A stretch of DNA of 64,000 bases from Pectinophora gossypiella (GCF_024362695.1 NC_065407.1:14446001-14510000), one strand, 5' to 3'; counted from the stretch's first letter, positions 42,487-54,206 are shown. Made by a program: numbers and translations. Notes: generated by a model from the sequence alone, not told the origin.

Positions 42487-42660
42487 ATACAATAATAATA
42501 ATAATAATAATCTTTATTGAACATAGGCTTACAATTTTACATTAATAAAAATATAGACAACTATAATAAGACCAATTACTCTAGATATGCGGCGGTCCTT
42601 GCACTAAGCTCAGCTTGTATCGCAGGGGCCAGAGTACGATTTCCTGTCAGGATTTACAAA
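42487..42660 (-). mobile_element. LINE 3' end with ATT tail
   Basis: Plus strand (AAT)n then ATCTTTATTGAACATAGGCT TACAATTTTAC. The minus strand therefore has an AATAAAGAT signal and (ATT)n tail. The same tail occurs inside the nested stack at 57825-57890. Confidence 0.7.
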
Positions 42661-42785
42661 ATGGACACACGGACAGAATACAGAGCACTATGAAAAATTA
42701 TAACTGCTTATATCAAAATACACAATAATGAAACATAATAAAAATATTTAACATTAACAAAAATAAAACTTCTAGGTATGGAGTA

Positions 42786-42786
<1 letters not shown>

Positions 42787-42876
<90 letters not shown>

Positions 42877-42888
42877 TGTGTGTGTGTA

Positions 42889-42942
<54 letters not shown>

Positions 42943-42964
42943 TGAGTGTGTGCATGTGTGTGTG
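42787..42964 (+). repeat. (GT)n microsatellite, about 178 bp
   Basis: Almost pure GT with rare GTGA and GTAT interruptions. The long histidine/threonine and cysteine/valine frames on the two strands are artefacts. Confidence 0.98.
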
Positions 42965-43144
42965 GGAGGTTCAAAGGGAGCAGTAGCTGTTTTTCGGCAT
43001 TAGAGCCTCTGTTTCGACATAGTTTAGCTCTTGTAACCAAATTTCGATCGCTTTCTTAGCCTTGGACGTGGAAAGTGTTTTTACGAACTGCAGAGCTCTG
43101 CAAACCTTATTGTAAAGATATGGATGTAAAAAGAAAGGATGACA

Positions 43145-43275
43145 ATACAATACAAATACACTTTATTGCACCTAAATAAAAAGAAATAATTAAAAAAAGT
43201 CTCTTAACTAAGTACATGGCAAATGGCGGCCTTATCGCTTAAAGCCTTATCTTCCAGACAACCATAAGGTGAGGA
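43145..43275 (-). mobile_element. LINE 3' UTR fragment (GGTTGCCTGG family)
   Basis: Minus-strand equivalent of 13962-14085, including GGCGGCCTTATCGCTTAAAG on the plus strand and a (TATTG)n tail at 43143-43160. Confidence 0.65.
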
Positions 43276-43567
43276 ATAATTTAAAATAAAAAAAAATAAA
43301 GTTTGCGGGTACAAACTATAAGTACAACTTATTACCAATAAATACATGCAAATAAATATATAACATACTTATAAATATAATATATTTCTAACCTTTATAC
43401 ATAACCTAACATTATATACCTACTTATATAAATAGTACACACAAAATACCTAATAATAAGCAACTCAAGACCTTTAGAATATGAGCACTACAACACACTT
43501 TATTATAAAAACAGAACCATTAACATCAATGTAGTATTCAAGTACATAGACTAGAAAGAATAGAATA

Positions 43568-43685
43568 ATTAAAACACATAATAACGGGTTCTTACCGCGT
43601 TTAAATCAGGGATATAAGACTCCCGATATTCCCCTATCCCTGATTTAAACATGGTAAGAACCCGTTATTATGTGTTTTAATTAAG
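43568..43685. mobile_element. Foldback family Z, short palindrome
   Basis: ATTAAAACACATAATAACGG at the left and CCGTTATTATGTGTTTTAAT at the right with about 45-bp arms; loop about 25 bases with CCCGATATTCCCC. Confidence 0.75.
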
Positions 43686-43786
43686 ATAATAACCGCGTTA
43701 ACTTAAAACAAAGAACAATATATAGTTTTTTTTTGTCATAAAAACAAGACAATAACATCACTTAAATTTATCACAAAACTATTACA

Positions 43787-43910
43787 ACAACACCTCCACC
43801 AACCCGCAGTGGAGCAGGGTGGTGGAGTATGCTCCATACCCCCTCTGGTTGATTGAGGGGAGGCCTGTGCCCAGTAGTGGGACGTATATAGGCAGTTTAT
43901 GTATGTTGTA
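43787..43910 (+). mobile_element. SINE-B 3' half
   Basis: CACCTCCACCAACCCGCAGT ... GCCCAGTAGTGGGACGTATA TAGG; 5'-truncated. Confidence 0.75.
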
Positions 43911-44029
43911 TTACAACAAAGCAAAGAGGATTTTCGTGGAAATGATCATAAGGTGGTAGGTAGTGCACGTCTTGAAATAAAACGTAGTATGTGGAAACAG
44001 CTGAGTGAGGCACGAACATCGTGTTCCAT

Positions 44030-44115
44030 AACTATGCTTTTATACATTGTTTTAAGTTTACGCGGTTATTATCATAATTAAAGCACATAATAACGGGTTC
44101 TTACCGCGTTTAAAT
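44030..44115 (+). mobile_element. Foldback family Z, one end
   Basis: ACGCGGTTATTATCATAATT followed by AAAGCACATAATAACGGG. Confidence 0.6.
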
Positions 44116-44399
44116 GGGGATATGCATTATGGTGTGGGTATACAATAATGTGTACTACAAATGTATACTCAATATAATACCATGACAAAAATTCTAGATT
44201 GTATAAAGCTGAACAGACGTTTTTTTTTATTGTAATACTTAAATAATTTAAAAAAAATAATTGTAAAAGTTTTGTACGCTTAGTCACAATCCAGAACGTA
44301 CTATTATGTGAAAATGTTCTTATCTATAATTATGATGTAGCTGTACTTAAATAGACCATAGTAATAGTCGTTGCTATGACATTAACACATACTCATGTG

Positions 44400-44637
44400 T
44401 TGCCGATAATCCTCTATAGAGTGGATAGAGCCACGTTGAATCAACGACAACTTGCAAAAAATGTTGTCACGAAGTCCTAAGACACAAATGATGAACCTTA
44501 TGGTGATAAGGGATCAGTCTGTATTGCCAATAACTAAGTATAGTCCATCGTGTTAGAAAGGACATAGTCCCTCTGTCGGATTTTACGTCACGCCCGGAAA
44601 GATAAGCAGCTGATCGTGTTTTGTGTTTTTCTTCAAT
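44400..44637 (-). mobile_element. SINE-T, diverged copy
   Basis: Contains GATGAACCTTATGGTGATAA GGGATCAG and CCCTCTGTCGG as in 44-282. The TATG tail is lost, so older. Confidence 0.7.
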
Positions 44638-44944
44638 CCCATTCCAGTACACTAATAATTACCTGATAATATGGACGCAAGAAGGGCTTGCTGTCACTAT
44701 AAATTGTACTGCATAAGCTTAGTGTGAGCGAGATAGACTGATAAATAAGAGTTCAGACCATAGATTTACTACTACCGCAGATTGAACATCAGCGCTTAAA
44801 AAGTGGCACGCAAAGTTACTGTTAAATATAGCGATGTTGACAGTACTTAACCTCAGTGCGAGATTAGGCGCCGAACTGGCAACACGGGGAAGTGCGTGGT
44901 AAAAACTTGCAAAAATACAAGATCAAAGCGAAAAACGAAGGATA

Positions 44945-45240
44945 GAACATCATATTTCCCTTTCCTTTTCGACGGATAAGAAAATAACGGGTATAACTTA
45001 AAATAAAATAAGATGGCGTTTGCAGGAATTAGCACCAATGTCAAGTGACATAGTAAAAACAAAACCGTCTTTAATTCAACTAATAGTGTACATAATATTT
45101 TATTATTCGTTTAGTCGCACGCAGATCAAACAGTACGCCATATTTATATAAATAATTGTTTGTTTGTATATCATTGCATATTTGTATATTTTGTATAAGT
45201 ACAGGTTTTGGTTGTCTGCAGGAATCGGGGACATTGTATC
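44945..45240. mobile_element. MITE-E pieces
   Basis: 44945-45050 is a right arm (CCTTTTCGACGGATAAGAAAA TAACGGG). 45205-45235 (TGTCTGCAGGAATCGGGG) may be the other end. The 67- and 81-codon minus-strand frames between are not genes. Confidence 0.5.
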
Positions 45241-45424
45241 CGTATTTCGAAATACAATATGTGAGTTTTGCGCAGGAATACACCGGATGGAAAGAAAAAA
45301 GACGTAGGTAATATTCTCAGGAATGGGTGGAACATTACACCGAGTCAATTGTACTACATTGTTACTTTACTTGAACTCTTCTAGTTAAAAGTGAGGCCAC
45401 ACAACTCATTGTGCATTATTATTT

Positions 45425-45670
45425 TTTAACCCCCGACGCAAAAACGACGGGGTGTTATAACTTTGACGTGTCTGTGTAAATGTGTATGTATCTGTCTGTG
45501 GCATCGTAGCTGCCAAACGGATGATCCGATTTTATTGCGGTTTTCCGTGCTTCGGAAGGCATGTTAAACCGTTGGTCTCTGTTACTACTAGTTATGGGGG
45601 AGTAATGGCAGGGGCCTATGTGGGCTCAATAATAACCCTGACACCTCACAACCCACACGATAGAAGAACC
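45425..45670 (+). mobile_element. Unclassified repeat followed by a SINE-A end
   Basis: 45425-45545 has ACCCCCGACGCAAAAACGAC and a GTGTCTGTG stretch, a dispersed moth repeat whose class I cannot name. 45547-45670 is a truncated SINE-A (module GTGCTTCGGAAGGCATGTTAAA, end CACACGATAGAAGAA). Confidence 0.55.
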
Positions 45671-46123
45671 TACACTATATTGTTGATAATCTGAGTAAGA
45701 TGAGACTATGGATTTCCATTTGCATTGATTCTGACTTCTCTAACTTCCTCCACATTAATCAATCGGAAAACTTCAAAAAAAAAAAATCAGTTCATGTATA
45801 TATATTATTGTATATTAGCTATGTTATAACTAAATAGTTCTTTAAAGAGCTAAACGTTTGAATATGAATAAAGTTTCTATATTAGACATAAAAACTTATT
45901 CCGTCGAAGCACCGTATCTACATAGAAACATGAACATGAAACGCTTTATGATAATAATTTTCAAGTTAAGTAATGAATAATCAATTGCCAGCGAAAACAG
46001 AGTATGTTTGTAAATAATTATAATTATAAGCTATAACAATATCGGCTAAATAGGCACAACACGAAAGTTCTGATAACAGGCTGAACTTTCTATAAACTGA
46101 ACTTACTAACACAGCGTAACATA
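45671..46123. other. No gene recognised
   Basis: AT-rich, featureless. Confidence 0.3.
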
Positions 46124-46575
46124 AAGGGTGTTAGTGACACCGTAACGAATACTGAGGGGGATGATTCAGACCACGATTCTGAGTTAATATAAAGTGGAAT
46201 TTTCCGTCGCAAAATATTTTTTTATTTTAGTTTTTTTTTTATTATTTTTAATTCTTTACTTTTAGTCATAGAAAATTCCCCTTGATATTAACTCAGAACA
46301 GTGAGCTGAATCATCCCTCTCAGTATTCGTTACGATGGCACTTACACCCCATACAAGTACATACAGGTAGCCCTACAAGTAGGTATGGGCGTTAGTGACA
46401 CCGTAACGAATACTGAGGGGGATGGTTCAGACGGTTTATTCCCATCTGCCCCGTTCAGACCATGATTGGTAGGTTGGTAAAGTGGAATTTCCTGTCGGAA
46501 AAATCATGAAAACACTTGTTATCATCTCATAATCATGGTCTAAACAATCCCTCTCTGTATTCGTTACGGTGTCAA
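46124..46575. mobile_element. Two adjacent CAGGGTGTTAGTGACA foldbacks
   Basis: Copy 1 spans 46124-46352 and copy 2 spans 46386-46575. Each has arms with TGATTCAGACC and TCTGAGTTAATAT blocks, and a spacer in the middle. Only about 33 bases separate them. Confidence 0.7.
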
Positions 46576-46579
46576 CCGG

Positions 46580-46635
46580 TCAGCATTACACTATCGCTTT
46601 TCTTAATCGTGTATAACTTGGCTAAGGCCTCAGAG
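46580..46635 (-). mobile_element. MITE-H fragment
   Basis: Minus strand CCTTAGCCAAGTTATACACG; compare 49885-50025. Confidence 0.4.
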
Positions 46636-46799
46636 ATGAAAAGCAACTGAACGGCTTTCACGTTTGTCCTTACTACCCTTCTTCTTCTTCTTAAGAAGAA
46701 GACTCCTTGCTCATAAGAAAAAAATATATAGAGTATAAATAATCCATTGTCAACGGAAAAATGCGACACAAGGAAACAAAGTATTGAAACAGTTTAGAG

Positions 46800-47929
46800 A
46801 AGAAAATCATAAAATAAGTTATTGCAGTTCACCAACGCATCATCCCTTGAATGGCTATAAAATAACTTTGTGACTACAAAAGTGCCGTTTCAGTATCTCA
46901 TATTGCCTTCGATAGGTATAAAAATAGTCGAGCTTGCTTTTTAAACAGAAATTCATATCACGACACACATGCCGAGATCATAACGTAAAAATGTTCTGTC
47001 AAATTACATCAGTATTAAATAGGGTGACGGCGTTGGTTTTCGGACGATGATATAGGAAATAGATGGATGTGACTTGCTTACATATTTGAAGTTTGAAGGG
47101 TTTTTTTGGTGGGCAATAAAAAGGAGAATTGGCAAAGATTTCTGCTGATCCTGGATCCGATAAGGACCTTAATATTTACATAATATACAAGTTTTTTACA
47201 TAATCTCTGACGCGAGTGGGATCTATTTCAAAGCCGTGTCAGGATTCCCATTCTCCGCCTCTTAATATTATGGACAGTTACTGCTGCCCTCTGTCAGGTT
47301 CCAGGTTACAGTTCCGGTGATTCGCCTCTTCTGTTCTGCGTTGCTGTAAAGATGGCTCCCATTCCCGCCTCTGCAACCGTTGAGGTCCTTACCCGTATCC
47401 GTTTATTATAATAAATAAATAAGTACTTAAGGTTACATCTAGCGACGAAACATTCTAACACCATTGGTGTGGTCTAATATTAAAAGTCCCATCTCAAGTG
47501 CGGGTGAGTTGTTATTACCGTGGTCCCTTTAGCTGTCCTTCGGACCCTTGTTACATTTACCCTATTCACCCTTACTCTCTGTACTTTCACGGTTCCTTAT
47601 AAATAAGTCGTTTTGAATCAACAAGTGGTGTAATTTGGGATATTAATTTGGAAAGGACCTCGTGTTGGGGTTAATTGCGGGAGAGGAAATTTGACGTATA
47701 ACTGGGAGTCTGTTATAAAGAAGTTGGGTCCGAATAACCCTGACCTCTCGGTGGACGGACATACCCCGATAGACCTCGGGCTTTATCCTGAGGATGCTTC
47801 ATGGAAGAGAGAAATATGTGACGATGGAATTCTTATGCGATGTCTTCATATGCTGGTATTCAACTTACAAAGACCGAAGGTATACTAAGATTGACCTTTA
47901 TTTACGGAAAATAACTATAAACACAAATC
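46800..47929. other. No gene recognised
   Basis: A 65-codon plus-strand frame (47691-47888: NWESVIKKLGPNNPDL, then HTPIDLGLYPEDASW) has protein-like composition but no domain I can name and no gene structure around it. It could be a remnant of a mobile-element protein. Confidence 0.3.
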
Positions 47930-48115
47930 TTCTTCTATCGTGTGGGTTGTGAGGTGGAGTACCATCCGCAACAACCCTGGTGTCAGGATTACTATTGAGC
48001 CGCCAAACGCCCCTGACATGGCTCATGTAACGACTACTTACTTACATCAGTAAGTAGATACCGGGACCAACGACTTAACGTGCCTTCCGAAGCACGGACC
48101 ATCTTACTTTCGGAC
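47930..48115 (-). mobile_element. SINE-A 3' part
   Basis: TCTTCTATCGTGTGGGTTGT GAGGTGG and the complement of the shared module (CTTAACGTGCCTTCCGAAGC). Confidence 0.8.
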
Positions 48116-48690
48116 AAACACAAATTGTAGGTTGACTCAATATAGTTACGACGAAATCAGTCAATTAATTTATTTCTTCTTCTGAATTTATATACAATTC
48201 AGAAGATAATGTAATATTACCGCGAGCGTGTAAATAATTAACTTATTATATATTTGTTTTTACTTTTTAAAGTAGTTCATTAGCTAATCATACAAATATG
48301 GATTGTGCTATACCTATCTGTCTCTTTTATGGATGATAGGCAAGCATTCGACCACAATCACTTTATAGGGTACACTGTTACAAGGTATTAATTGATATTA
48401 CGAATGCGTATTATCTGTTGAAAGCAGTCCTATATTAATCAAATTATTTCATATTTAATTATCCATAAACGTCTATACAAGCACATACCAAATATTACCT
48501 AACTCAAACTCAATTAATATTAATGATGAGTAGTGCACATTAAGTAAAATTATTGCTCTAACAATAATTATGTTTGAGCTCCTGCAATTCAATGAATAAT
48601 ATTAATGGATCAAGCATCATAAATGGATTAACTGTTACGTATTATTTATTTATTATCTTATCGTCGCATCGATTTCAGAGTGGGCAATCG
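48116..48690. other. No gene recognised
   Basis: AT-rich; no feature supported. Confidence 0.3.
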
Positions 48691-48691
48691 T

Positions 48692-48775
48692 TTTCGTGTG
48701 GGTTGTGAGGTTGATGACCAACCTCATCAACCCTGGTATTAGATTAGGTTAGGCTCTGGAGTCGCTAAAAGACCC
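48692..48775 (-). mobile_element. SINE-A 3' fragment
   Basis: CGTGTGGGTTGTGAGGTTGA TGACCAACCTCATCAACCC. Confidence 0.6.
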
Positions 48776-48777
48776 AG

Positions 48778-49101
48778 ATATCGTAACAAAAACTTTGAGA
48801 GATGATTGAGACAATGATTCTGAGTTGATATCAAGTGGAATTTTCTGTCGTCGTCGTGTGGAGCTGAAAATAATAAAAAAAAACACAAATTTCATGAATT
48901 TTCCGACTGGAAATTCCACTTGATATCAACTCAGAATCATGGTCTGAACCATGTCCCTCAGTATACGTTACGGTGTCACGAACCATACTTGTACGGCTAC
49001 CTGTATGTACTTCTACGGGATGTTAGTGACATCGTAATTAATTCTGAGAGGGGTGATTTAGCTCATTATTCTGAGTTACGTTATCATTAACACCCTGTAT
49101 A
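48778..49101. mobile_element. Two CAGGGTGTTAGTGACA foldbacks
   Basis: Copy at 48778-48990 with arms around a 40-base spacer (AATTTTCTGTCG and ACTGGAAATTCC). A very short second copy at 49015-49101 has almost no spacer and ends CATTAACACCCTGTATA. Confidence 0.65.
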
Positions 49102-49880
49102 GGTACTTAAGTAAGTAGTCGCCGAAACCAACTGCCAATGAAAATTATTATACATTTTAAGATATTTAAGCATACTTTATTTTTATTAGAATACAGCATA
49201 AAGGCTCCAAATTTCTTTTCGGCAAGTCTTGGAATTCTCAAGCTGAATGTCCAAGACAAATCAACAATAAGGACAAATATACGTTTTCACTGTACCTTCT
49301 TGAATAGCACATAATATTTAGAACAGTAAGTAAAGGGTCCCTACTCCCTAGTTTAATTATTTGTAGTTTATTGTAAAAACTTTATACCTCGCTCTGCTGG
49401 GCACAGGCGTCCCCTCAATCAACTGACCCTACGACTTAATATTCCGACAAAATGCAAATTGTATTCACGCCAAACACAAAAGCGCACTTTATTCAAAAGC
49501 CAAAGCAGGTCCAGGAACTCGTAACAAAAGCGAAATATCAAGTTGCCAAAACCAAAAGCCGGTCTAAATTTTAACGATACAGGAAAAATATGCAAAGACT
49601 GTATTATGAGGAATTTTAAAAGCTAACACGACTGAACCGTTTAGTGTCGAGGATTAAACGACACACGACACTGAAAGCCTTTGACACTCAACGTACGAGT
49701 AATTGAATGCACGTCCGAAGTAAGTCTTTTATAATACACACGAGCTTTATAGACCGGCAAACATGGTTTAAGAATTTTAAATCAATGAGAGTAAAAACTG
49801 AACACCGTAATTAAAAGAGATAGTGCGATTTCCTACTGAACTGACACTGCGCACTGCACTGCACTGCACTATGCACTGTG
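49102..49880. other. No gene recognised
   Basis: 49381-49430 is a small SINE-B-like fragment (CTGCTGGGCACAGGCGTCC). Otherwise nothing supported. Confidence 0.35.
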
Positions 49881-49884
49881 CTGT

Positions 49885-50025
49885 CAAATCTTAGTCAAGT
49901 TGCAAACGATTACGAAAATCGACAGCGTTATCGAATAAAATGTTATAGAATTGACATGAGGTGACAAATAATTTATCGACTACGCTGTCACATTTCGTAA
50001 TAGTTTTTAACTTGGTTTAGGGCCG
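49885..50025. mobile_element. MITE-H, palindromic
   Basis: The left half TTAGTCAAGTTGCAAACGATTACG and the reverse complement of the right half (CTAAACCAAGTTAAAAACTATTACG) align, giving about 45-bp imperfect arms. Half copies at 35408-35500 and around 60805-60856/61296-61345. Confidence 0.5.
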
Positions 50026-50032
50026 TCGTTAA

Positions 50033-50345
50033 GTAAGCGGACTCTGTGAAAACGTGAGTATAGTGTCCTAAAGAAATGTCTGTTTATGCGAATTGTAGCG
50101 ATGACAGCCACTTTCTGAACAGCGACCCGCGCTACGGCGAGTCTCTTTACGGCGAGTGGCCTTATTTTCCCTCTACGTCGAGCGAGTTTTGACGGGCAGT
50201 ACGATTCGTATTGTCGGTAACCACGTTGCGATGAATGAGGTCTACTTCTTTCGTGTGGGTTGTAAGCCCAATGATCGACCTCATCACCCCTGGTGTCAAG
50301 GTTACCGTTGAGATAGTAAAAACCACTAACTAATTCATGTAACGA
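50033..50345 (-). mobile_element. SINE-D and SINE-A fragments
   Basis: 50033-50062 is a SINE-D end (AAGCGGACTCTGTGAAAACG). 50245-50345 is a diverged SINE-A 3' end. The 136-codon minus-strand frame across this region is chimeric and not credible. Confidence 0.45.
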
Positions 50346-50429
50346 TAACGAATGAGAGGTGACGCTGTGCCGTTCTACATTACTTACATCACAATGGCAC
50401 ACGATGCGACGCGACATCGATTATAATTA

Positions 50430-51205
50430 CTTTTCGCCTCTTTCGTACTAATCTGTAAACCATCAGTACGAAAGATTATAAATATCTCTCGTATAATTCG
50501 CGCTAGGAAATGTCCTATATCTTTATCCTGCTGTCATTCTTATCATGAAGTTTTAAGAAGTAAAAGTTGAAATTAAAATATAGTGTTGTGACGAACCAAC
50601 GGACCGGAAGACTTTCTCTTTCATATCATACGTGTACTTTTAGCCGTATGTCCCAGTGGTGGCTCAAAGGGTAAAGGCAGCTAACAGCAGAGAAGCGTTT
50701 TCAAAGCCAAAATGAAAGGTTTTTTTCGCCGCGCATTATAAATCGTATTCGCAGTTTCGAAAGGGACTTTGTTATTTCGTTGCTCATGTGCTTTTTTTTT
50801 CATAAAGATCAAAGCGTGTCTAACATTGTCAACTTTCAGCTGCAAACTTCATTTCGTAACTTTTTAGGTGTTGCTTTGATATAGGTATTAAACAATATTG
50901 TGTGTACATTGTAATTTGATATTGTAGTAGGGTTGTTGTAGCATTTACTTGGCACCGACTTCAGATTTATAAAATTAATTAACTAATTGAAAATACGTAC
51001 TAATTACTTTGTGCGAAGTAAATTTATTTATTGCTTTTTAGTTTTGCGTTTGAAGTCGGTTTTTTTTTTGTTAAAAATTTTATTTTATTTTACGATTTTA
51101 AGTGATGGTTAGACTGAGCAAGGATGCAGACAGACAGATTTTCTGATTTATATTGATATATAATAATATATGATTAGTAGTGATCACAATTATTATTGAT
51201 GAACA
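50430..51205. other. No gene recognised
   Basis: ACCGACTTCA (50956) and TTTGAAGTCGGTT (51050) form a weak inverted pair seen in other moth repeats, also near 55385 and 57380. Nothing coding. Confidence 0.35.
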
Positions 51206-51209
51206 TGTT

Positions 51210-51293
51210 TACACACACACACACACACACACTCACACACGCGCACACGCACACGAGCACACGCGCACGTACACACGCACACACACAGACACA

Positions 51294-51340
<47 letters not shown>

Positions 51341-51425
51341 GCGCACACACACACGCACACACACACACACACACACACGCGCGCGCACACACACACGCAC
51401 ACACACACACACACACATACACACA
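51210..51425 (+). repeat. (CA)n microsatellite, about 216 bp
   Basis: CA with CG interruptions (CGCGCGCA runs). All long frames here are dinucleotide artefacts. Confidence 0.98.
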
Positions 51426-52149
51426 TGTGGTTGTCAGTGGAAGCTGCTATCATACACACTCACGCACACATACAGGGTGTTAGTGACATCGTAACGAAAA
51501 AAAAAATGGAACGCCTATTTTATTGTACTAAAAACGATGGTGGGTGTTTTTCTTGTCGCAAATGTTTAATTAAGATTTTCAATTTTTACTGTGCCGCAAT
51601 GTAAGTCGAACAACGCGCCACACAGACGCTAAACTTACGCGCGGCTACGTTACGCGTGCGAGATACGATGTTGATATCTAGGTAGGAGTTTTCATTCTCT
51701 TGTATTTAGATGCTTAGTAGTGGTTCAACGTTTAAAAATGTTGTTTGTTGAAGTAGAACACCTACTGCCACGATTTTTCACGCACGGTACCTACCTACCA
51801 GTTATTAAAACGTTCCTAACTTATTAACAATAAAAACCCTACTCTTGCCTTACCTTAATTGTTATTCCTTCGGATGAAGTACCTAGGTAGGTACCCTAGA
51901 ACATGTCACGTCACGTAGGTATGCAACATCGCGTTTCCTCCGCGGTAGGTAGGTATCACACGCACTCACAAACACAACACCTTGCTCTTTAATAAACATC
52001 AACAATCTTCCATACTTTTGCGCAGTAAATGGTCTATGATCTATCATCATAGTCGACACTACTCATTTACAGAATGAAACAAACACTCACAAACACGAAA
52101 AAAATATCCTCGAAAAACATCACGCGATTCGGGTCAAGCTTAGTATTCG

Positions 52150-52250
52150 ACTGAGCGGAAGCGCGCGGCGGCGGCGTTAGCGCAAAGCATCAAAGACGCC
52201 GACTAAGGGCGCCGACGACGCACCGGCCGCGGCCGAGTCGAGCCGACGAC
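52150..52250. repeat. CpG-rich block
   Basis: GCGCGCGGCGGCGGCGTTAG and GCACCGGCCGCGGCCGAGTC in an otherwise AT-rich region, followed by (GA)n. No CDS. Confidence 0.6.
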
Positions 52251-52724
52251 TAGAGAGAGAGAGAGAAGTATGTTTATGGTGCAAGTGACAGAGAAAGAAA
52301 TAGTATCTGTTCGTATGCCTACTTTATTGGCAAGCGTTGCCCTTGACCCGTGCGCCGGCTATTCACCTGCGCATAGCTGAAGTTGTAGATACGTTATTAT
52401 TATTATTGATGACATTGATAAAATTTAATAATTAGTAATTTTTATTTGTTTATTTTAAATGTGCGTTCTATGCAGCTTAAAACACAATATGGGACTGAAA
52501 AAAATCTATTTTTTTTATGAATTTGGCGACAGGAAACTTCACTTGATACCTATCAACTCAAAGAAATACCTAGTATCTGTTCGTAATGCCTACTTTATTG
52601 GCGCGCGTTGCCCTTGATCCGTGAGGCTATTCACGTCCGAGTATCCATCAAGACAGATCAAACAAGCCCTAACTCGGAGGTCTTGCGTCCCAGGATCCTT
52701 TAATTATGTCTTAGAACCTTCTTG

Positions 52725-52937
52725 GCCTATGTGGTCCAGTGGTTGAGCGATGGGATGCGGAGGGTCCGGGTTCGTATTCCGGTGGGGACATATCACAAAA
52801 ATCTGTTTATAAGGTTGGGACGTTACAGGCTGATCACCTGATTGTCCGAAAGTAACATGATCCGTGCTTCGGAAGGTACGTTAAGTCGTTGCTCCCGTCT
52901 ACTAGGTACTTATGTAAGCACGTAGCCGTTACATGAA
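52725..52937 (+). mobile_element. SINE-A, 3'-incomplete
   Basis: Head GTGGTCCAGTGGTTGAGCG and GGGTTCGTATTCC; module GTGCTTCGGAAGGTACGTTAAG; stops near CGTTACATGAATA. Confidence 0.85.
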
Positions 52938-53124
52938 TATTGTACACAGAACAGGATAGGTTTAATTAGTTCTTTACTGATGATTTAACAATGAGATTTA
53001 AAACCACGAATAACTTAGTACTTAGTACCTCGGTACGGTACCAACATGTAACAAGAAAAATAAGATCACTCCTCTCGGACAATTTTTTTCTTTGAACATG
53101 CCGACATTGCCTACGCGGCGGAGT

Positions 53125-53340
53125 TGCCGAACTATCGATAGGTAGATTATCAATTGTTTAACTTGAAAATTGTCTAAACTATCGAAAGTAGTGATAGTAC
53201 ATTTAGATCGATACTAGCGATAGTACCGATAGGTCTTGCTTTGTAACAATAATGGGTATTGATCTAAAAGATCTATCGATAGGTACCTACTATTGTTTTT
53301 TTTTTAACTAGGTATCGATAGAATATCGATAGGCAACACT
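53125..53340. repeat. TATCGATA-rich inverted segment
   Basis: Four copies of ATCGATAG-type sites (53133, 53275, 53313, 53325) plus single CGATA sites. The ends GTTGCCGAACTATCGATAG and CTATCGAT...ATAGGCAAC are inverted, suggesting a small DNA element. A similar motif is at 4415-4440. TATCGATA is the core of the Drosophila DREF site and CGATA that of BEAF; whether this acts here is unknown. Confidence 0.5.
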
Positions 53341-53546
53341 CTGGCGGAGTGTCCGCCCAATTCTAGACGCGATCTCGCTCGATTTTTGTGTAGCGAGGTT
53401 TTGCGTAGGTACTTACATACTAAGTTGGTGGATGGTTGACATAGTAGGTAACTAATTACCTAATCTGTGGTGGTTGTGTTAGTTGGTTGTTAGTTATTCT
53501 AATGACAACAAAGAATACAATTTTACTGTTTCAACTGTTTTAGGTA

Positions 53547-53702
53547 GATAATGGCCCTGATTCCTATGAGTAAATGAATGAATAACCCGGTCGAATCAAA
53601 AAGGTATCTCGCTGGTAACTTAATTCTGTCGGTTGTTTTAGATTTCTGCTTAAAATTGACGTGTATTCCATAAATTTTATGCCTATTGATTATCCGTCCA
53701 TT
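53547..53702. mobile_element. MITE-E partial
   Basis: TGAATGAATAACCCGGTCGA and ATTGACGTGTATTCCATAAA match 40065-40443. Confidence 0.6.
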
Positions 53703-53782
53703 TAAGAATAAGAATAAAATAAATTTATAATTTACGATAGACAGAGAAAGAAATAGGATCGGTTCGTAGTGCCTACTTTGTA

Positions 53783-53880
53783 GGCCGCGCCGCCGCCGCG
53801 CCGCCGCCGCGCCGCCGCCGCGCCGCCGGCGTGCGGCGCGGGGCGCGCGGAGCGGGGCGCGCGGCGCGGTGCGTGTGGCC
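53783..53880 (+). repeat. GCC-rich short tandem repeat, 11-bp period
   Basis: GCGCCGCCGCC repeats about four times, followed by GCGGCGCGGGGCGCGCGGAG. About 90% G+C, an extreme outlier for the window. Confidence 0.9.
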
Positions 53881-54206
53881 GTTGACCCGTTCGAGCAGCT
53901 GTTGTCTCCATTACATCGAAAATTTTCGATAATTTGTCATTATTGTTTTTTTTATTGAAATTTGGGTTCTATGCAGCTAAAAGCACAATATGGAATTGAA
54001 AATAATTAAAAACAAAACTCAAAATTTCATGAATTTTGCGACGGAAAATTCCACTAGATATTAACTCAGAATCATGGTCTGAATCATCCCTCTCAGTATT
54101 CGTTACGATGTCACTAACACCCAGTATAGATACAGTAGATTTCGCGTGGTTCGCTCGCTGCTAAAGCAGCTCGCGTGTCCTGTTTATTCGAAACTGTCCC
54201 TCTTCG

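Larger units (their letters stand above)
51472..54125. mobile_element. Possible large member of the CAGGGTGTTAGTGACA family
   Basis: The left terminus CAGGGTGTTAGTGACATCGT (51474) and right terminus ACGATGTCACTAACACCCAG (to 54122) face each other over 2.6 kb. Inside lie two related segments, 52275-52560 and 53740-54040 (GACAGAGAAAGAAATAG...GTGCCTACTTT and CTATGCAGCTAAAAGCACAA), and other repeats. No transposase frame is present. It may instead be two independent copies that each lost one arm. Confidence 0.4.

Noticed and set aside
42708..43040. Long His/Thr and Cys/Val reading frames
   Set aside because: They are translations of the GT microsatellite, open in several frames on both strands.
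50007..50417. A 136-codon minus-strand gene
   Set aside because: It runs through SINE-D and SINE-A fragments.
51174..51494. Overlapping frames in both directions
   Set aside because: Same artefact from the CA microsatellite.
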